Source: Sulfuriferula sp.
GTDB taxonomy: Bacteria; Pseudomonadota; Gammaproteobacteria; Burkholderiales; Sulfuriferulaceae
NCBI GenBank assembly: GCA_031291235.1
Contig: JARLJL010000015.1
Location: forward strand, 62,001-126,000
Length of the DNA stretch: 64,000 bases
Direction of reading: 5' to 3'
This document shows positions 33,743 to 41,661 of this stretch, piece after piece. The notes beneath the pieces were generated by a model. That model did not search any database. It had not been told where the DNA came from and was given only the letters and a program-made list of their open reading frames with translations. The translations under genes were made by a program, and so were the position numbers. The stretch's first letter is position 1. Every line of letters begins with the position of its first letter.

Positions 33743-34195
33743 TCATTCCTCCTGAATTCGCGTGATGTTCACCACCAGATCGTCGCCAAGCCACTCGTTG
33801 TACCGTCTGGGGTCAAGGGCTGTGACACGATAGTTCCTTTCTTGCGTGAGAGCGAAAATCATTCGCTCTACTTCATCCTCAATTTGTTCGACGACCAATT
33901 CGATCACATTACGGTCGATCTTCTCTTGGCCCATTTGATAGGCTCGTACTTGTGACGGATCGTGGTCAAGCGAACTGTCAATGGCATATTCCCAGTCACT
34001 GGTGGTACGTCCCGCTAATGAACGCAACCAGTAGACCTCGCTGTATTGATCATCGACATAGTAACTCTTTCGCTTGCCCGCATTTAACACCGCATTTCGT
34101 ACGACATCTTTAATGCCGTTTTCGTAGAAACAGAAGAAAGAGTCGTACTGCATGTACTTCTTGACTATCTCTTCCGTTCCCAAAATTATGTTCAA
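33743..34195 (-). CDS. Unknown protein of the 32-36 kb cluster, TTG start
   Basis: A 150-aa protein that starts at TTG: GAGGAG lies eight bases upstream and there is no in-frame ATG nearby before residue 15. It is acidic, with a long helix (VIELVVEQIEDEVERMIFAL). The end DDLVVNITRIQEE is encoded in the ribosome site of the next gene. Function unknown. Confidence 0.7.
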   Translation of the reverse strand: MNIILGTEEIVKKYMQYDSFFCFYENGIKDVVRNAVLNAGKRKSYYVDDQYSEVYWLRSLAGRTTSDWEYAIDSSLDHDPSQVRAYQMGQEKIDRNVIELVVEQIEDEVERMIFALTQERNYRVTALDPRRYNEWLGDDLVVNITRIQEE

Positions 34196-34197
34196 GG

Positions 34198-34638
34198 TTA
34201 GACTCCTCGATTCATTGCGTCCTGTAGTGGGTCAAACTCCGTACTGACGGTGATCATGATGTCGAACTCGTTGAGAACCCGGTACAGGACATCCATCTCC
34301 GGATTGAACGCCACATGCGGCACGATCTCACTTAAGATATCGATGCACTGATTAAAAATCATCGTGGTCAGGTTCTTCACGACCTTCTGATCCATCCCAT
34401 CGCGAATCAGAATCCCTTCGGCCGTAATCAGATCGTAATCGACCCGGTTGTCCTTATCGTTACTGGGCACCGAGAAGAGCACTCGACACAACTCAGCCAA
34501 GTACGGTGTCGCATTGTAATTGGCATGGGCAATCGTGAAACCCAGCTTGCTAGGGGCTGGGTGTCGATACATCATCGACTGGACCAGTTGCGCCTGCTCC
34601 TGAAACGACACTAGGAACTGATGTGTGACCAAACTCAT
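34198..34638 (-). CDS. Unknown protein of the 32-36 kb cluster
   Basis: A 146-aa protein starting within the stop of the gene at 34635 (ATGA) with AAGGAGG upstream. It has an alpha-helical C-terminal part (FNQCIDILSEIVPHVAF) followed by a beta strand (FDIMITVST). No family recognised. Confidence 0.7.
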   Translation of the reverse strand: MSLVTHQFLVSFQEQAQLVQSMMYRHPAPSKLGFTIAHANYNATPYLAELCRVLFSVPSNDKDNRVDYDLITAEGILIRDGMDQKVVKNLTTMIFNQCIDILSEIVPHVAFNPEMDVLYRVLNEFDIMITVSTEFDPLQDAMNRGV

Positions 34639-35366
34639 TCGTCCTCCTTGGCCCTCGCCTGTTCCCTGAGATCCAGTGTGTATTTGTAGATCCGGAAATC
34701 GACGAACGTGTCAATCACCAAGTCCACCCCGACCAAACTCACCAAGTGCACCATCCACTTGTTGGGTCCCATGAATTCACGCACATCCGACATCAGGTGT
34801 TCCAAGAAATGGTACACCTCATTACAAAAGTCGTCGACCTCGGAAGACTTCGAGATCTTGTCCAGTTCATTCAGGCGAATCTGAAACTCATCGTTCAGAT
34901 AAGTACGCAAAATAGCATTGAAGCCACGACCCGTCGAAGCTGCTACCGGGATGCGGCTCAGTGCGTAATCTGCCGCGTACTCTACGATGAAGTCCATCAT
35001 CCGCTTCGGGTATGTTGGTACCGATCGTAGTTTGCTGATGTCTTTACCACGAACAACCACGAGGTCGTCTTGGTTCAGAATGTCGTGCCGGCCACCTTCC
35101 AGATCCTTGGGGCCTTTAATCTTCACCACCATCCCAGCCTGTCCGTGGTTCAACGGATCAGCCGTGACGAAAGAGTGGTAGCGTTGTTTGTCGAAGTCGA
35201 GCGCAGGACGTGTGCCGTATTCGAAGTACATCTGCTTGCCGGTGTAGGGTTTGAAGTATTGTCCGTATCCTCTCTCCAAACGTTCGGCGTGTTCCAGCAA
35301 TTCGAAGTAAGCTTTCCGGCCCGATTGCTCATGGTCTTTAAGCTGGGTAAGGAGGTCGAGATCCAT
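34635..35366 (-). CDS. Unknown protein of the 32-36 kb cluster, 243 aa
   Basis: The largest member of the cluster. ATG lies inside the end of the gene at 35338 (29-base overlap) and lacks a strong ribosome site, so it probably depends on coupling. The N-terminal third holds a glycine/lysine-rich beta region (GQAGMVVKIKGPKDLEGG), the rest is helical. The N-terminus (QLKDHEQSGRKAYFELLEHA) looks like a solvent-exposed helix. Function unknown. Confidence 0.7.
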   Translation of the reverse strand: MDLDLLTQLKDHEQSGRKAYFELLEHAERLERGYGQYFKPYTGKQMYFEYGTRPALDFDKQRYHSFVTADPLNHGQAGMVVKIKGPKDLEGGRHDILNQDDLVVVRGKDISKLRSVPTYPKRMMDFIVEYAADYALSRIPVAASTGRGFNAILRTYLNDEFQIRLNELDKISKSSEVDDFCNEVYHFLEHLMSDVREFMGPNKWMVHLVSLVGVDLVIDTFVDFRIYKYTLDLREQARAKEDE

Positions 35367-35760
35367 TGTCGTTTTCTAGTCTTAAAGCAGATTGCATGCC
35401 GTTTCGGTAGTACTGAATGTAAAGGTCCGTATTACATTTCAGGTCAACCTGCACGAAGAAATTGTCGTCGTATATTCGGGGTGCTTTGACGTACCCGTAC
35501 AGTAGTGTCTCCAGAGGGAGATTCAGTTGTTGCTTCAGGCGGTTTCGGATCTTGTGGTAAACCGCCGCTTTCGGGTAATGTTCGATGCAGACCAGATTGT
35601 CAATCGTTTCAACATGGTCACGCATCAACCACTCGTAGACGTGGTGAATGCTACGGTACTCTTCCGGGTTGAACTTCGCCAGAATGCCCCATAGCGGTTG
35701 CTCGATATATGCGATCAGTTCACCGACATCCTGGATGAGAGTCGCGTTATAGGCTGTCAT
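35338..35760 (-). CDS. Unknown protein, first of the 32-36 kb cluster
   Basis: A 140-aa protein with GGAAATCCA before the ATG. Its C-terminal half has the strand-turn pattern (FFVQVDLKCNTDLYIQYYRN) seen in other cluster members. Upstream lies a 200-bp gap with an imperfect 22-bp hairpin. It starts the operon 35.8-32.0 kb. Confidence 0.7.
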   Translation of the reverse strand: MTAYNATLIQDVGELIAYIEQPLWGILAKFNPEEYRSIHHVYEWLMRDHVETIDNLVCIEHYPKAAVYHKIRNRLKQQLNLPLETLLYGYVKAPRIYDDNFFVQVDLKCNTDLYIQYYRNGMQSALRLENDNGSRPPYPA

Positions 35761-35891
35761 TGGATTTCCGGGCTTTGTACTACAGGATTAAGGGAGATGA
35801 TAAAAAACGAGATACCAGCGGCTCTGAGAGCGTTCTGGTGCGTTTTAGAGCTATGTTTGTCACCGAAATAATCTTCCACTGCTTCCAAGGA

Positions 35892-35966
35892 AGTTGACGG
35901 CATAAATCAGTTGCACTATCCACCTTCAATCCCCGGAAGATAGATAGTGAAACTGACTCGTCAACT
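35892..35966 (-). terminator. Long imperfect hairpin after the zinc-ribbon gene
   Basis: AGTTGACG/CGTCAACT (35959-35966 with 35892-35899 on the minus strand) enclosing a second 14-bp arm pair TCAGTT..CACTATC/GATAGTG..AACTGA. The 3' arm overlaps TTTATGCCGTC. There is no clean T-run, so termination or RNA stabilisation are both possible. The rest of 35761-35968 holds no gene. Confidence 0.6.
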
Positions 35967-35968
35967 GC

Positions 35969-36181
35969 TTAGCGTTGCTCGGCAAATTCGCTGCAAGGAC
36001 TGATCTTGAACATCCGCGAAAAATCACTGTCGCAATGCGGGCAGCGATAGATGGTCTGATCGTCCAGTGAGTACTGGTAAAACGCTCGCTTGTCACACTT
36101 CGGACAGGTGGCGTTGAGATCGATCTCTTCAGTGGCTTGTATTTCTTTTTTGAACAGCCATTCGAAAAAGCGGCGAAACAT
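35969..36181 (-). CDS. Small zinc-ribbon protein
   Basis: A 70-aa protein with two CxxC pairs: CPKC (26-29) and CPHC (48-51), spaced as in a zinc ribbon, and a basic helix at the start (MFRRFFEWLFKKE). Zinc ribbons of this kind bind nucleic acid or other proteins, often in transcription. It is encoded downstream of the large non-coding block and upstream of the 35.76-kb operon. Its target is unknown. Confidence 0.75.
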   Translation of the reverse strand: MFRRFFEWLFKKEIQATEEIDLNATCPKCDKRAFYQYSLDDQTIYRCPHCDSDFSRMFKISPCSEFAEQR

Positions 36182-36656
36182 GGTCTACCTCTGGTTGTGG
36201 TTTGTCTTATAAAATCGGTGAAGGGGGAACGCTATGTTATTCTGATGCGCCCCTTAGGACGGGATGTCAGTCAAGCGCCCCCCTAGTGCGTATCGTGCGA
36301 GTCGGTGCATTATAGGCAGGTGTATTCGGCTCCCTGATCGGGGAAGCTTAACGTCCTTTCCGGAATGCTTTCAACCGTCTCGCGGTGCACAGCTTGATAG
36401 GTACTAACAAGCTTTAAATCAGAGTAGGCGTGTCTGGGGGTGGATTCCGGGGAGAGTTCCATCGGGATTTCGCAATCTCTTCCCCGGCTGGCTTAAAGGC
36501 CGGTCCATACACATGCTCTTCACGTGCGGTTCCGGCCTCACCAGGCGCTTAGCGGTCGACTTATGAATCACGGGCCGTCGAACCTTCATGACCCGCACCC
36601 GACGACTTGTTGCCGACCAAGCGAAAACGACTACCCAGAAACGCCAGTCTAGTGAA
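36182..36656 (-). ncRNA. Candidate large structured non-coding RNA after PhuZ
   Basis: A 475-bp block with no credible gene directly after the PhuZ stop. Minus-strand folding is favoured: GCACGTG pairs with GCATGTGT only if two G-U pairs are allowed, and these become A-C mismatches on the other strand. Around it GGCCGG/CCGGCC closes a long hairpin. A second hairpin CCGGGGA..GAG/CTC..TCCCCGG encloses GATT-GCGA-AATC, a GNRA tetraloop. AGCTTG/CAAGCT forms a third. It is not recognised as a group I or II intron, tRNA or known large RNA. Confidence 0.5.
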
Positions 36657-37652
36657 CTATAGCACCAGACCAGTCGAAGTAGGCTTGTCGGAATCACTCA
36701 GAATTTTCCCCCGCGATACACGCGCTTCTTGTTGAGCGACCAAATCGGCCAGCGTCTTGTTCAACGCCTTGTTGGCATCCTCGAAGATGCCGTCCGTGAT
36801 GTAGAAATGCAACGGCACGTTTTCGACGATCGGCTGCGGAGCATCGGCTGCCACGTAACCGACGAACTGCACTTCCGGAATCGGATCGAGCGCCGAATCC
36901 TGGCCGTCACGCACGAGCGTCGCCACCGAGATCACATGGCCGCCGGCCGCGAGATGTTCGTCCGGACCAACCAGCGACAGGTGAGCGAGTTGCGGTTCGA
37001 ACGACGTCGGGACGTGGAAGTTCAGGAAGTTGAACAGATCCTTCGTATCGAGTTCGCGGTTGTGGCCCGAGAACAGAACCGCCAGCGAGAGCACCGTCGA
37101 CACGAGTGCAGCGTTCACGTCTTCACGCTTGTTCGCCTTCGTGTTTTGCAGGTACACCATGGTGACCGGCGCTTGACGCATCTCGACGATCGCTTCGTAC
37201 GACTTGAGCGACTTGAGCGTGTTCTCTGCGTCGAGCTTGGTGTCGGCCGAGCCGATTGCCAGCACGATAACAGCTTGCTTCTTGTCCAGCAGTTCGGAAA
37301 CGAGCGACGGGCCAATGACCGAACCGGTGCCACCAGCCAGCGACTGGACGATGATGTTCAGTTCATGCGGCGGATGCGTTTGCACGATCTCGCGAATGCG
37401 CTTGGCGATTTCCTGATGGTTCTCGCGGCGGATCTTGCCAGAGCCATCGAGGCCGTCGAACAGATAGACGTGTTCGTCCGGCACAGGCTGGCCGGTCATG
37501 TTCGAGCGGGATGTGTCGACGTACGTGATGTCCAGATTCGCCACCGACTCGCTGGTCGAAGTGCGATTCTTTTCCAGCAACTGTCCGAGGTTCACACCTG
37601 CGCCGCCGCATGCGTAAATGCGCAGCGAACGGTTCGAGGTTTTGTTGTTCAT
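36657..37652 (-). CDS. phuZ: Phage tubulin/FtsZ-like protein PhuZ
   Basis: A 331-aa GTPase of the tubulin/FtsZ family. Visible are the N-terminal nucleotide loop CGGAGVNLG (15-23), the tubulin signature loop AGGTGSVIG (106-114, compare GGGTGTG), and the strand VIVLAIGS after it. In phiKZ-like phages PhuZ polymerises into a spindle that centres the phage nucleus and carries capsids to it. The size matches known PhuZ proteins (about 315-345 aa). ATG 37652 has AAGGAG nine bases upstream; upstream in-frame residues are not used. The signature loop has GGTGS instead of GGGTGTG, typical of divergent phage tubulins. Confidence 0.85.
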   Translation of the reverse strand: MNNKTSNRSLRIYACGGAGVNLGQLLEKNRTSTSESVANLDITYVDTSRSNMTGQPVPDEHVYLFDGLDGSGKIRRENHQEIAKRIREIVQTHPPHELNIIVQSLAGGTGSVIGPSLVSELLDKKQAVIVLAIGSADTKLDAENTLKSLKSYEAIVEMRQAPVTMVYLQNTKANKREDVNAALVSTVLSLAVLFSGHNRELDTKDLFNFLNFHVPTSFEPQLAHLSLVGPDEHLAAGGHVISVATLVRDGQDSALDPIPEVQFVGYVAADAPQPIVENVPLHFYITDGIFEDANKALNKTLADLVAQQEARVSRGKILSDSDKPTSTGLVL

Positions 37653-37703
37653 TCGAATAAACTCCTTAATGATGGATTCTCGCATAGGAAGCATGCCTCG
37701 CAT

Positions 37704-37734
37704 TAAAAAATCGCGGTCAAGGGGAAACCTTGAC
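37704..37734 (-). terminator. Intrinsic terminator before PhuZ
   Basis: GTCAAGG/CCTTGAC (37728-37734 with 37716-37722), then on the minus strand CGCGATTTTTTAATG. It overlaps the stop codon of the gene at 37717 and insulates PhuZ from upstream transcription. Confidence 0.8.
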
Positions 37735-38364
37735 TTCTTTGATTTCATCCACCGTGATTTCTCCGCCTTTCGGATAGACCATCACATGCGGAACTGTTGC
37801 AGCGTACTTCGATTTCAATTCCTCCCAATTCGGGCGTTTCGGAAGTTCCTTGAACGCTTCCAACACCGAGCCAACCATACTCGATGCTGCGGACTTGAGT
37901 TCACTCGGCCCGCTACCAATCTCACCATGCGCTTTCTGCTTGTCAGCCAGCTCCCGGAAATACTTCAACAGATCACTGTCGTCCAGATCGCCCCAGTCCG
38001 TATCGTAGAACATCTTCACCGCCAGGGGTGATTCCACAATCCGGTACTTGAAGTCCGGCATACTGCTCAGGTCGACGATGTGTTCGTAAATATCGTGGCC
38101 CGGAAACCAGAAGTGATGTTCCTTACCGAAGATCTTACCAACCAGATCCAGTGGTACGGGTTCAAAGAAGAACGAGATGTGCTGGTAGTACGTCCCAGGA
38201 TCTTTGTGTGTCTCCATATCTTCTTTTGCTTTGGCCAATTTCTCCTTATCCGGTGGCGAAGTTTTCTCCCGTGTTTTCAGGATGCTATGCTTCGCTGCTG
38301 AATAATGGTACAGCTTGAATCCTGGACTGAATCTTTCCAGTGCCATGCGAAATGCGCGACCCAT
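37717..38364 (-). CDS. Unknown protein, 215 aa, ART-fold-like start
   Basis: A 215-aa protein beginning FKLYHYSAAKHSILKTRE. A K-LYH-x6-IL-T-R pattern followed by a hydrophobic strand with F (ISFFFEPVP) recalls the histidine strand of ADP-ribosyltransferase-like folds, but the essential glutamate cannot be placed with confidence, so the enzymatic call is weak. The C-terminal half is polar with K/E-rich helices. GAGGAAC precedes the ATG. It lies directly upstream of PhuZ, separated by a terminator. Confidence 0.7.
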   Translation of the reverse strand: MGRAFRMALERFSPGFKLYHYSAAKHSILKTREKTSPPDKEKLAKAKEDMETHKDPGTYYQHISFFFEPVPLDLVGKIFGKEHHFWFPGHDIYEHIVDLSSMPDFKYRIVESPLAVKMFYDTDWGDLDDSDLLKYFRELADKQKAHGEIGSGPSELKSAASSMVGSVLEAFKELPKRPNWEELKSKYAATVPHVMVYPKGGEITVDEIKEVKVSP

Positions 38365-38435
38365 GTTAAGTTCCTCAAATGTCAGTGAATCTCCTTGTCA
38401 AAGGATTGTATGACCGCCTGAGTCTAGGTAGATGA

Positions 38436-38443
38436 TATATGAC
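38436..38443 (+). promoter_or_regulatory. Candidate phage early promoter
   Basis: TATATGAC, 25 bp before the ATG at 38468, in the context GATGATATATGACTC. It matches TATATTAC in seven of eight bases and resembles the box at 9053 before another lone plus-strand gene. Confidence 0.5.
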
Positions 38444-38467
38444 TCACTTTCTTTTAAGAGAGACGCC

Positions 38468-39271
38468 ATGGATTGCGTACGATATTCGATTGCAAACGTG
38501 AAGCGCGTGATTCCAATGGATATCTTGCGTACCGTTTTCACTCCCCGAGTCAATGGATATCGGGATGACATGATTGACCTCGACGAGACCTTACTGTCCG
38601 TCGTGGTGCGGCCGCGCGTGTTGGTAGACTGTAACCTCGTGGGGGGTCGTGAAGTCTACATTCCGTTGGATGGTCTGCCGGTGTACCGGCAAAATGATTA
38701 CACCTCGGTGTACCGGATTCCGAAGACGAAGACGCAAGGCTCCTCGATCATGAGCGTGCTGAACATCACGTTCTCGGACCCGACCAAGGTTTCGTCGTAC
38801 GGGGTCGCTGCTGGCGATCAGAACACTTTCATGCTCCAGGGTGCCCAGTCGGTGATGGACGCCATGGGATCGATGCCTGTGACCTCCACGGCCTATGTTC
38901 AGCTGATTGCTGAGAACGTCGTGATGGTGCGCGATACGGTGGTGCTGCCTGCCAACATTTATCTGCGTTGCGTGCTGGCCAACGATGAGAACATGAGTCA
39001 TATCCAGATGCGCAGCTTTCCGGCATTTGCGAAACTCGTGGAACTGTCGATCAAGTCGTACGTGTTCAACCAGTACATCATCCCAATGGACATGGGGCAA
39101 CTCTTTGGCGGTATGAACATCGGCCGCTTCAAGGAGATTATCGACGGCTGGTCGGATGCGGAAGAGTTGTACCAGACGTACCTGCGTGAGAAGTGGACCA
39201 AGATTGCGATGATGAACGATCGCGAGCAATGGACCCGCTTCATGCGCTTGACGATGGGAGGTCAGCGATGA
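38468..39271 (+). CDS. Unknown protein, 267 aa, possibly virion
   Basis: A 267-aa protein, from ATG 38468 (AAGAGAGACGCC upstream). An in-frame ATG at 38432 lies inside the promoter-like box and is rejected. The protein is rich in hydrophobic beta strands (LLSVVVRPRVLVDCNLVGG, REVYIPLDGLPVYRQ) and has low lysine, as in structural proteins; a head-neck or tail role is plausible only from composition. Its stop overlaps the start of the DUF6527-like gene (ATGA), so the two are coupled. Confidence 0.75.
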   Translation: MDCVRYSIANVKRVIPMDILRTVFTPRVNGYRDDMIDLDETLLSVVVRPRVLVDCNLVGGREVYIPLDGLPVYRQNDYTSVYRIPKTKTQGSSIMSVLNITFSDPTKVSSYGVAAGDQNTFMLQGAQSVMDAMGSMPVTSTAYVQLIAENVVMVRDTVVLPANIYLRCVLANDENMSHIQMRSFPAFAKLVELSIKSYVFNQYIIPMDMGQLFGGMNIGRFKEIIDGWSDAEELYQTYLREKWTKIAMMNDREQWTRFMRLTMGGQR

Positions 39272-39564
39272 GAACCGAAGAACTGCAACCCCTATTCGTG
39301 GAAACCGTTCCCGAGCATCTGGAACAGGGTGTGTTATACGTGTCTGAGAAGTACGGCACGGCGATTCACCTATGCGCCTGCGGCACATGTGGCTGGAAGA
39401 CAGTCACACCGTTTCATATCGGGGATCGGGGTTGGGTGTACACACGGGACGCAGAAGATCGCATCACATTGTCGCCCTCGATTGGCAACCAGCAGTTTCC
39501 TTGCAAGTCCCACTACTATGTGAAGGCAAACAAGATCGACTGGTTGCCAATGGGTCCGGTTTAA
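39268..39564 (+). CDS. DUF6527-family protein
   Basis: A 98-aa protein with the DUF6527 hallmarks: PLFVETVPEHLEQGVLYVSE at the start, YGTAIHLCACGTCGWKTVTP, then SPSIGNQQFPCKSHYYV with the conserved C/H pattern. The cysteines and histidines could hold a zinc ion. DUF6527 proteins occur in bacteria and phages, in some cases near ubiquitin-like E1/E2 genes; here no such partner is seen. Coupled to the upstream gene by ATGA overlap and followed by a terminator. Confidence 0.7.
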   Translation: MRTEELQPLFVETVPEHLEQGVLYVSEKYGTAIHLCACGTCGWKTVTPFHIGDRGWVYTRDAEDRITLSPSIGNQQFPCKSHYYVKANKIDWLPMGPV

Positions 39565-39566
39565 AA

Positions 39567-39608
39567 CAAAAAAAGGAAGAGGGGCCGAAAGGCTCCTCTT
39601 CTATGCCG
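39567..39608. terminator. Bidirectional intrinsic terminator
   Basis: GAAGAGGGGCC/GGCTCCTCTTC (39576-39586 with 39591-39601), loop GAAA. An eight-base T-run lies on the minus strand side and CTATGCCGTT on the plus side, between convergent genes. Confidence 0.9.
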
Positions 39609-39609
39609 T

Positions 39610-39897
39610 TTAGTCGCCTTCCTTATTTGACACCGGCGTCACCGAACCAATACCCGACACTGTCGGAATGTTCTGGTTTGCGAAGATGTCATCGCCACTG
39701 GTGCCACTCTCAATCTCGTTGGTGATTCGATGGTTGACGTCATACCAAAAGTTCGATGGCGTGCCGACCTCAAAGATTGAAATCTCGCCGTACGTATTCT
39801 CATCATGGCAGGTTCCGGCGAGGAAAATACCATGCTTGCCACACACCGCCTTGATCTCAGCGATTGCTGCTTCCACTTCTTCTAGCGTCTTTGCCAT
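39610..39897 (-). CDS. Unknown protein, 95 aa
   Basis: A 95-aa protein, with AAAGGAGTTGTT before its ATG. The first half has a helix with a VCGKHG loop, then strands (GEISIFEV); the last third is S/G/T-rich and flexible. It is the end of a three-gene unit (40627-39610). No family recognised. Confidence 0.7.
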   Translation of the reverse strand: MAKTLEEVEAAIAEIKAVCGKHGIFLAGTCHDENTYGEISIFEVGTPSNFWYDVNHRITNEIESGTSGDDIFANQNIPTVSGIGSVTPVSNKEGD

Positions 39898-39915
39898 AAC
39901 AACTCCTTTATGCCC

Positions 39916-40131
39916 TCAACCCCAGCGAGCGCTGGTTCCGGCGAAACGGTCGATTTCTTCCTGAGTTTCCTTGACCTCTTCGAACGCGCGGTAGTAAATC
40001 AACTGACCTGCACTGCCACGATCGACGATACTGACCACTTGCTCGGCCAGATCGTGTTTGTTAACCCAGTCGCAAACCAGAGCAACCCGGATCGATTTAC
40101 GGAACAACTTCAACTTCGGTGTGTCAGACAT
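39916..40131 (-). CDS. Unknown small protein, 71 aa
   Basis: From ATG 40131 (GAGGAGAATGAGG upstream), inside the last codons of the previous gene. It has a basic start (KLKLFRKSIRVALV) and an acidic helix (EEVKETQEEIDRF). A longer open frame to 40257 lies wholly inside the neighbour and is not used. Function unknown. Confidence 0.65.
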   Translation of the reverse strand: MSDTPKLKLFRKSIRVALVCDWVNKHDLAEQVVSIVDRGSAGQLIYYRAFEEVKETQEEIDRFAGTSARWG

Positions 40132-40627
40132 CCTCATTCTCCTCAGGCCACGGCTTCCAGCGTGCGTACTCGTAGCTGAAATCCTGTTGATACAGGTGAC
40201 TGATCTCGACGATCGGCTCAACAAAGAACCGGTAGCGGAAATCGGCAGAGTGTTCATCCTTCAGGCGCAGACCTTCGTACAGTTCCCGCGTGTAGACGAT
40301 CTCACCATCCTCAGCATTCTCTCTGAGCTTGGTGAGCGCGATCAGTCGATCGACTTCAGCCACGGCTTCTTCGTACACCGTGAAAACGATGATGGCCGGA
40401 TCATCTTCCTGTACCGTCCAGTCGACTGCGTAGTTGCGGCTGCCGTCAGGATGTTTCAGTTTCTTCGGCAGAGTTTCAGTCCGACGATAAAGATTGCCGT
40501 GCCAGCCAGCTTCTTCAAAGTCGTACTCTTTGTCTTCGTCACCAATTACCGGGGGTTCTGATGCCAACTGCGTGCAGGCGACTTTGTAGCCGACCACATT
40601 GATCTTGATGTTCACTTGTGCGACCAT
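40124..40627 (-). CDS. Unknown protein, 167 aa
   Basis: A 167-aa acidic alpha/beta protein; AAGGACAGATC precedes the ATG. It starts with a strand-rich part (QVNIKINVVGYKVACTQL) and has many aromatic and acidic residues towards the end (WKPWPEENEDV). It begins right after the terminator at 40642, so it is the first gene of its unit. No family recognised. Confidence 0.7.
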   Translation of the reverse strand: MVAQVNIKINVVGYKVACTQLASEPPVIGDEDKEYDFEEAGWHGNLYRRTETLPKKLKHPDGSRNYAVDWTVQEDDPAIIVFTVYEEAVAEVDRLIALTKLRENAEDGEIVYTRELYEGLRLKDEHSADFRYRFFVEPIVEISHLYQQDFSYEYARWKPWPEENEDV

Positions 40628-40641
40628 GATCTGTCCTTAAC

Positions 40642-40680
40642 AAAAAAGAAAGGAGGGGATGAACTCCCTCCTCTATGCCG
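40642..40680 (-). terminator. Intrinsic terminator
   Basis: GGAGGG/CCCTCC (40666-40671 with 40652-40657) followed on the minus strand by TTTCTTTTTT. ACGGCATA lies before the stem, so the plus strand reads TATGCCGT after it. Confidence 0.85.
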
Positions 40681-40688
40681 TTGCCGGC

Positions 40689-41588
40689 TTAGGCCGCGTG
40701 AGCAGCGAGTACGTGCAGCTTGTTGTCGAAGAAGCACACCCGAGCGTCTTCCACATCTTCAGCGGCGACTGCATCTTCACCGTCTTCGATCTGGAGGAAC
40801 TGCACGCCAGTCTGGAATTCTTCCCAGGACATGTCAGCCGAAACGAAACGCTCGTTCAGCTTGGCACGAATGCTTTCACGCAGATCCGGGGATTCCTTAT
40901 CCAGAAATGCGTTCATCAGTTCGTTCCACTTCTTGGGCGTCATGAAGCTTTGATCCGACAGCACACGGAACAGACGGCTGTACGCATTCGCACCCGGCTT
41001 ACGTTCTTCCGGGTCGAACAGTTCGATCATCGACGGAGCCGGTTTAGCCATCGCCACCGGAGAAGCCACTTGCAGACCACGCACGTCCTTGTACGAACGC
41101 TCGTTGTCCGCCAGATACTGCGTGACCACTTCCGGGAAAGCGATCTCGACTGCCGGCATGTTCGACAGGTAATCGGTGATCGCTTGCACCCAGGCCCATG
41201 CGGCGGCCGAAGCGACTTGCGAATACCGCTGCACCAGTTCAAGCTTGTCCTTGCCGTTCAGTTCCCAGAACTCGATCAGGAAATGACTGCGATGATCTTC
41301 GTACTCGGTGATCGATACCACGCGCTTACCATGCACACCAGCTGCATGTTCCTGCACGACGTCGATGCCAGCGGCACGCATCGCTTCAGCATCCGGGAAA
41401 CGGCCGGCGACATTCTTGATCGACAGGTCGGTGACGATCTTGCGAGCGTTGTGGTGACCCGCCGCATGGAAAACGTCGGTCGGGATGCTCGGTGTCAATG
41501 CGAGATTCGCTTGCACCAGTTGAGCCAGACCCATGGCGATCGGGTTCAGGTTTGCAGCTTGGGCTTTGGTTGCGGTTGCGTTCGTCAT
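40689..41588 (-). CDS. Unknown abundant-type protein, 299 aa
   Basis: A 299-aa protein from ATG 41588 (AAAGGATTCATC upstream). It is alanine-rich and helical with well-biased codons, as in strongly expressed genes. The C-terminal part is acidic (QIEDGEDAVAAEDVEDARV) and ends LHVLAAHAA. It is a single-gene unit, bounded by terminators on both sides. No motif recognised; an internal virion or early abundant protein is possible. Confidence 0.75.
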   Translation of the reverse strand: MTNATATKAQAANLNPIAMGLAQLVQANLALTPSIPTDVFHAAGHHNARKIVTDLSIKNVAGRFPDAEAMRAAGIDVVQEHAAGVHGKRVVSITEYEDHRSHFLIEFWELNGKDKLELVQRYSQVASAAAWAWVQAITDYLSNMPAVEIAFPEVVTQYLADNERSYKDVRGLQVASPVAMAKPAPSMIELFDPEERKPGANAYSRLFRVLSDQSFMTPKKWNELMNAFLDKESPDLRESIRAKLNERFVSADMSWEEFQTGVQFLQIEDGEDAVAAEDVEDARVCFFDNKLHVLAAHAA

Positions 41589-41616
41589 GATGAATCCTTT
41601 CAATTTGGAAGATGGG

Positions 41617-41648
41617 GGCATAACGGCTAGGAGATCATTCCCCTAGCC
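41617..41648 (-). terminator. Intrinsic terminator with GTTATGCC element
   Basis: GGCTAGG/CCTAGCC (41642-41648 with 41625-41631), followed on the minus strand by GTTATGCCCC. No long T-run; the recurring ATGCC element takes its place. Confidence 0.7.
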
Positions 41649-41661
41649 TGTCGGTTGTTGT

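Noticed and set aside
35842-35855. GTTTTAGAGCTATG, identical to the first 14 bases of type II-A CRISPR repeats
   Set aside because: Single copy, no second repeat, spacer, anti-repeat or cas gene nearby; a 14-base match can arise by chance.
36440-36600. Resemblance to group II intron domain V (GTGCGGTTC-like segment in a long hairpin)
   Set aside because: The AGC triad, bulge and correct partner strand are missing, no maturase or exon junction is visible, and the stable fold is on the opposite strand.
36419-36697. 92-codon minus-strand ORF over the end of PhuZ and the non-coding block
   Set aside because: Overlaps PhuZ out of frame, no ribosome site, arginine-rich random-looking sequence; the hairpins explain the region better.
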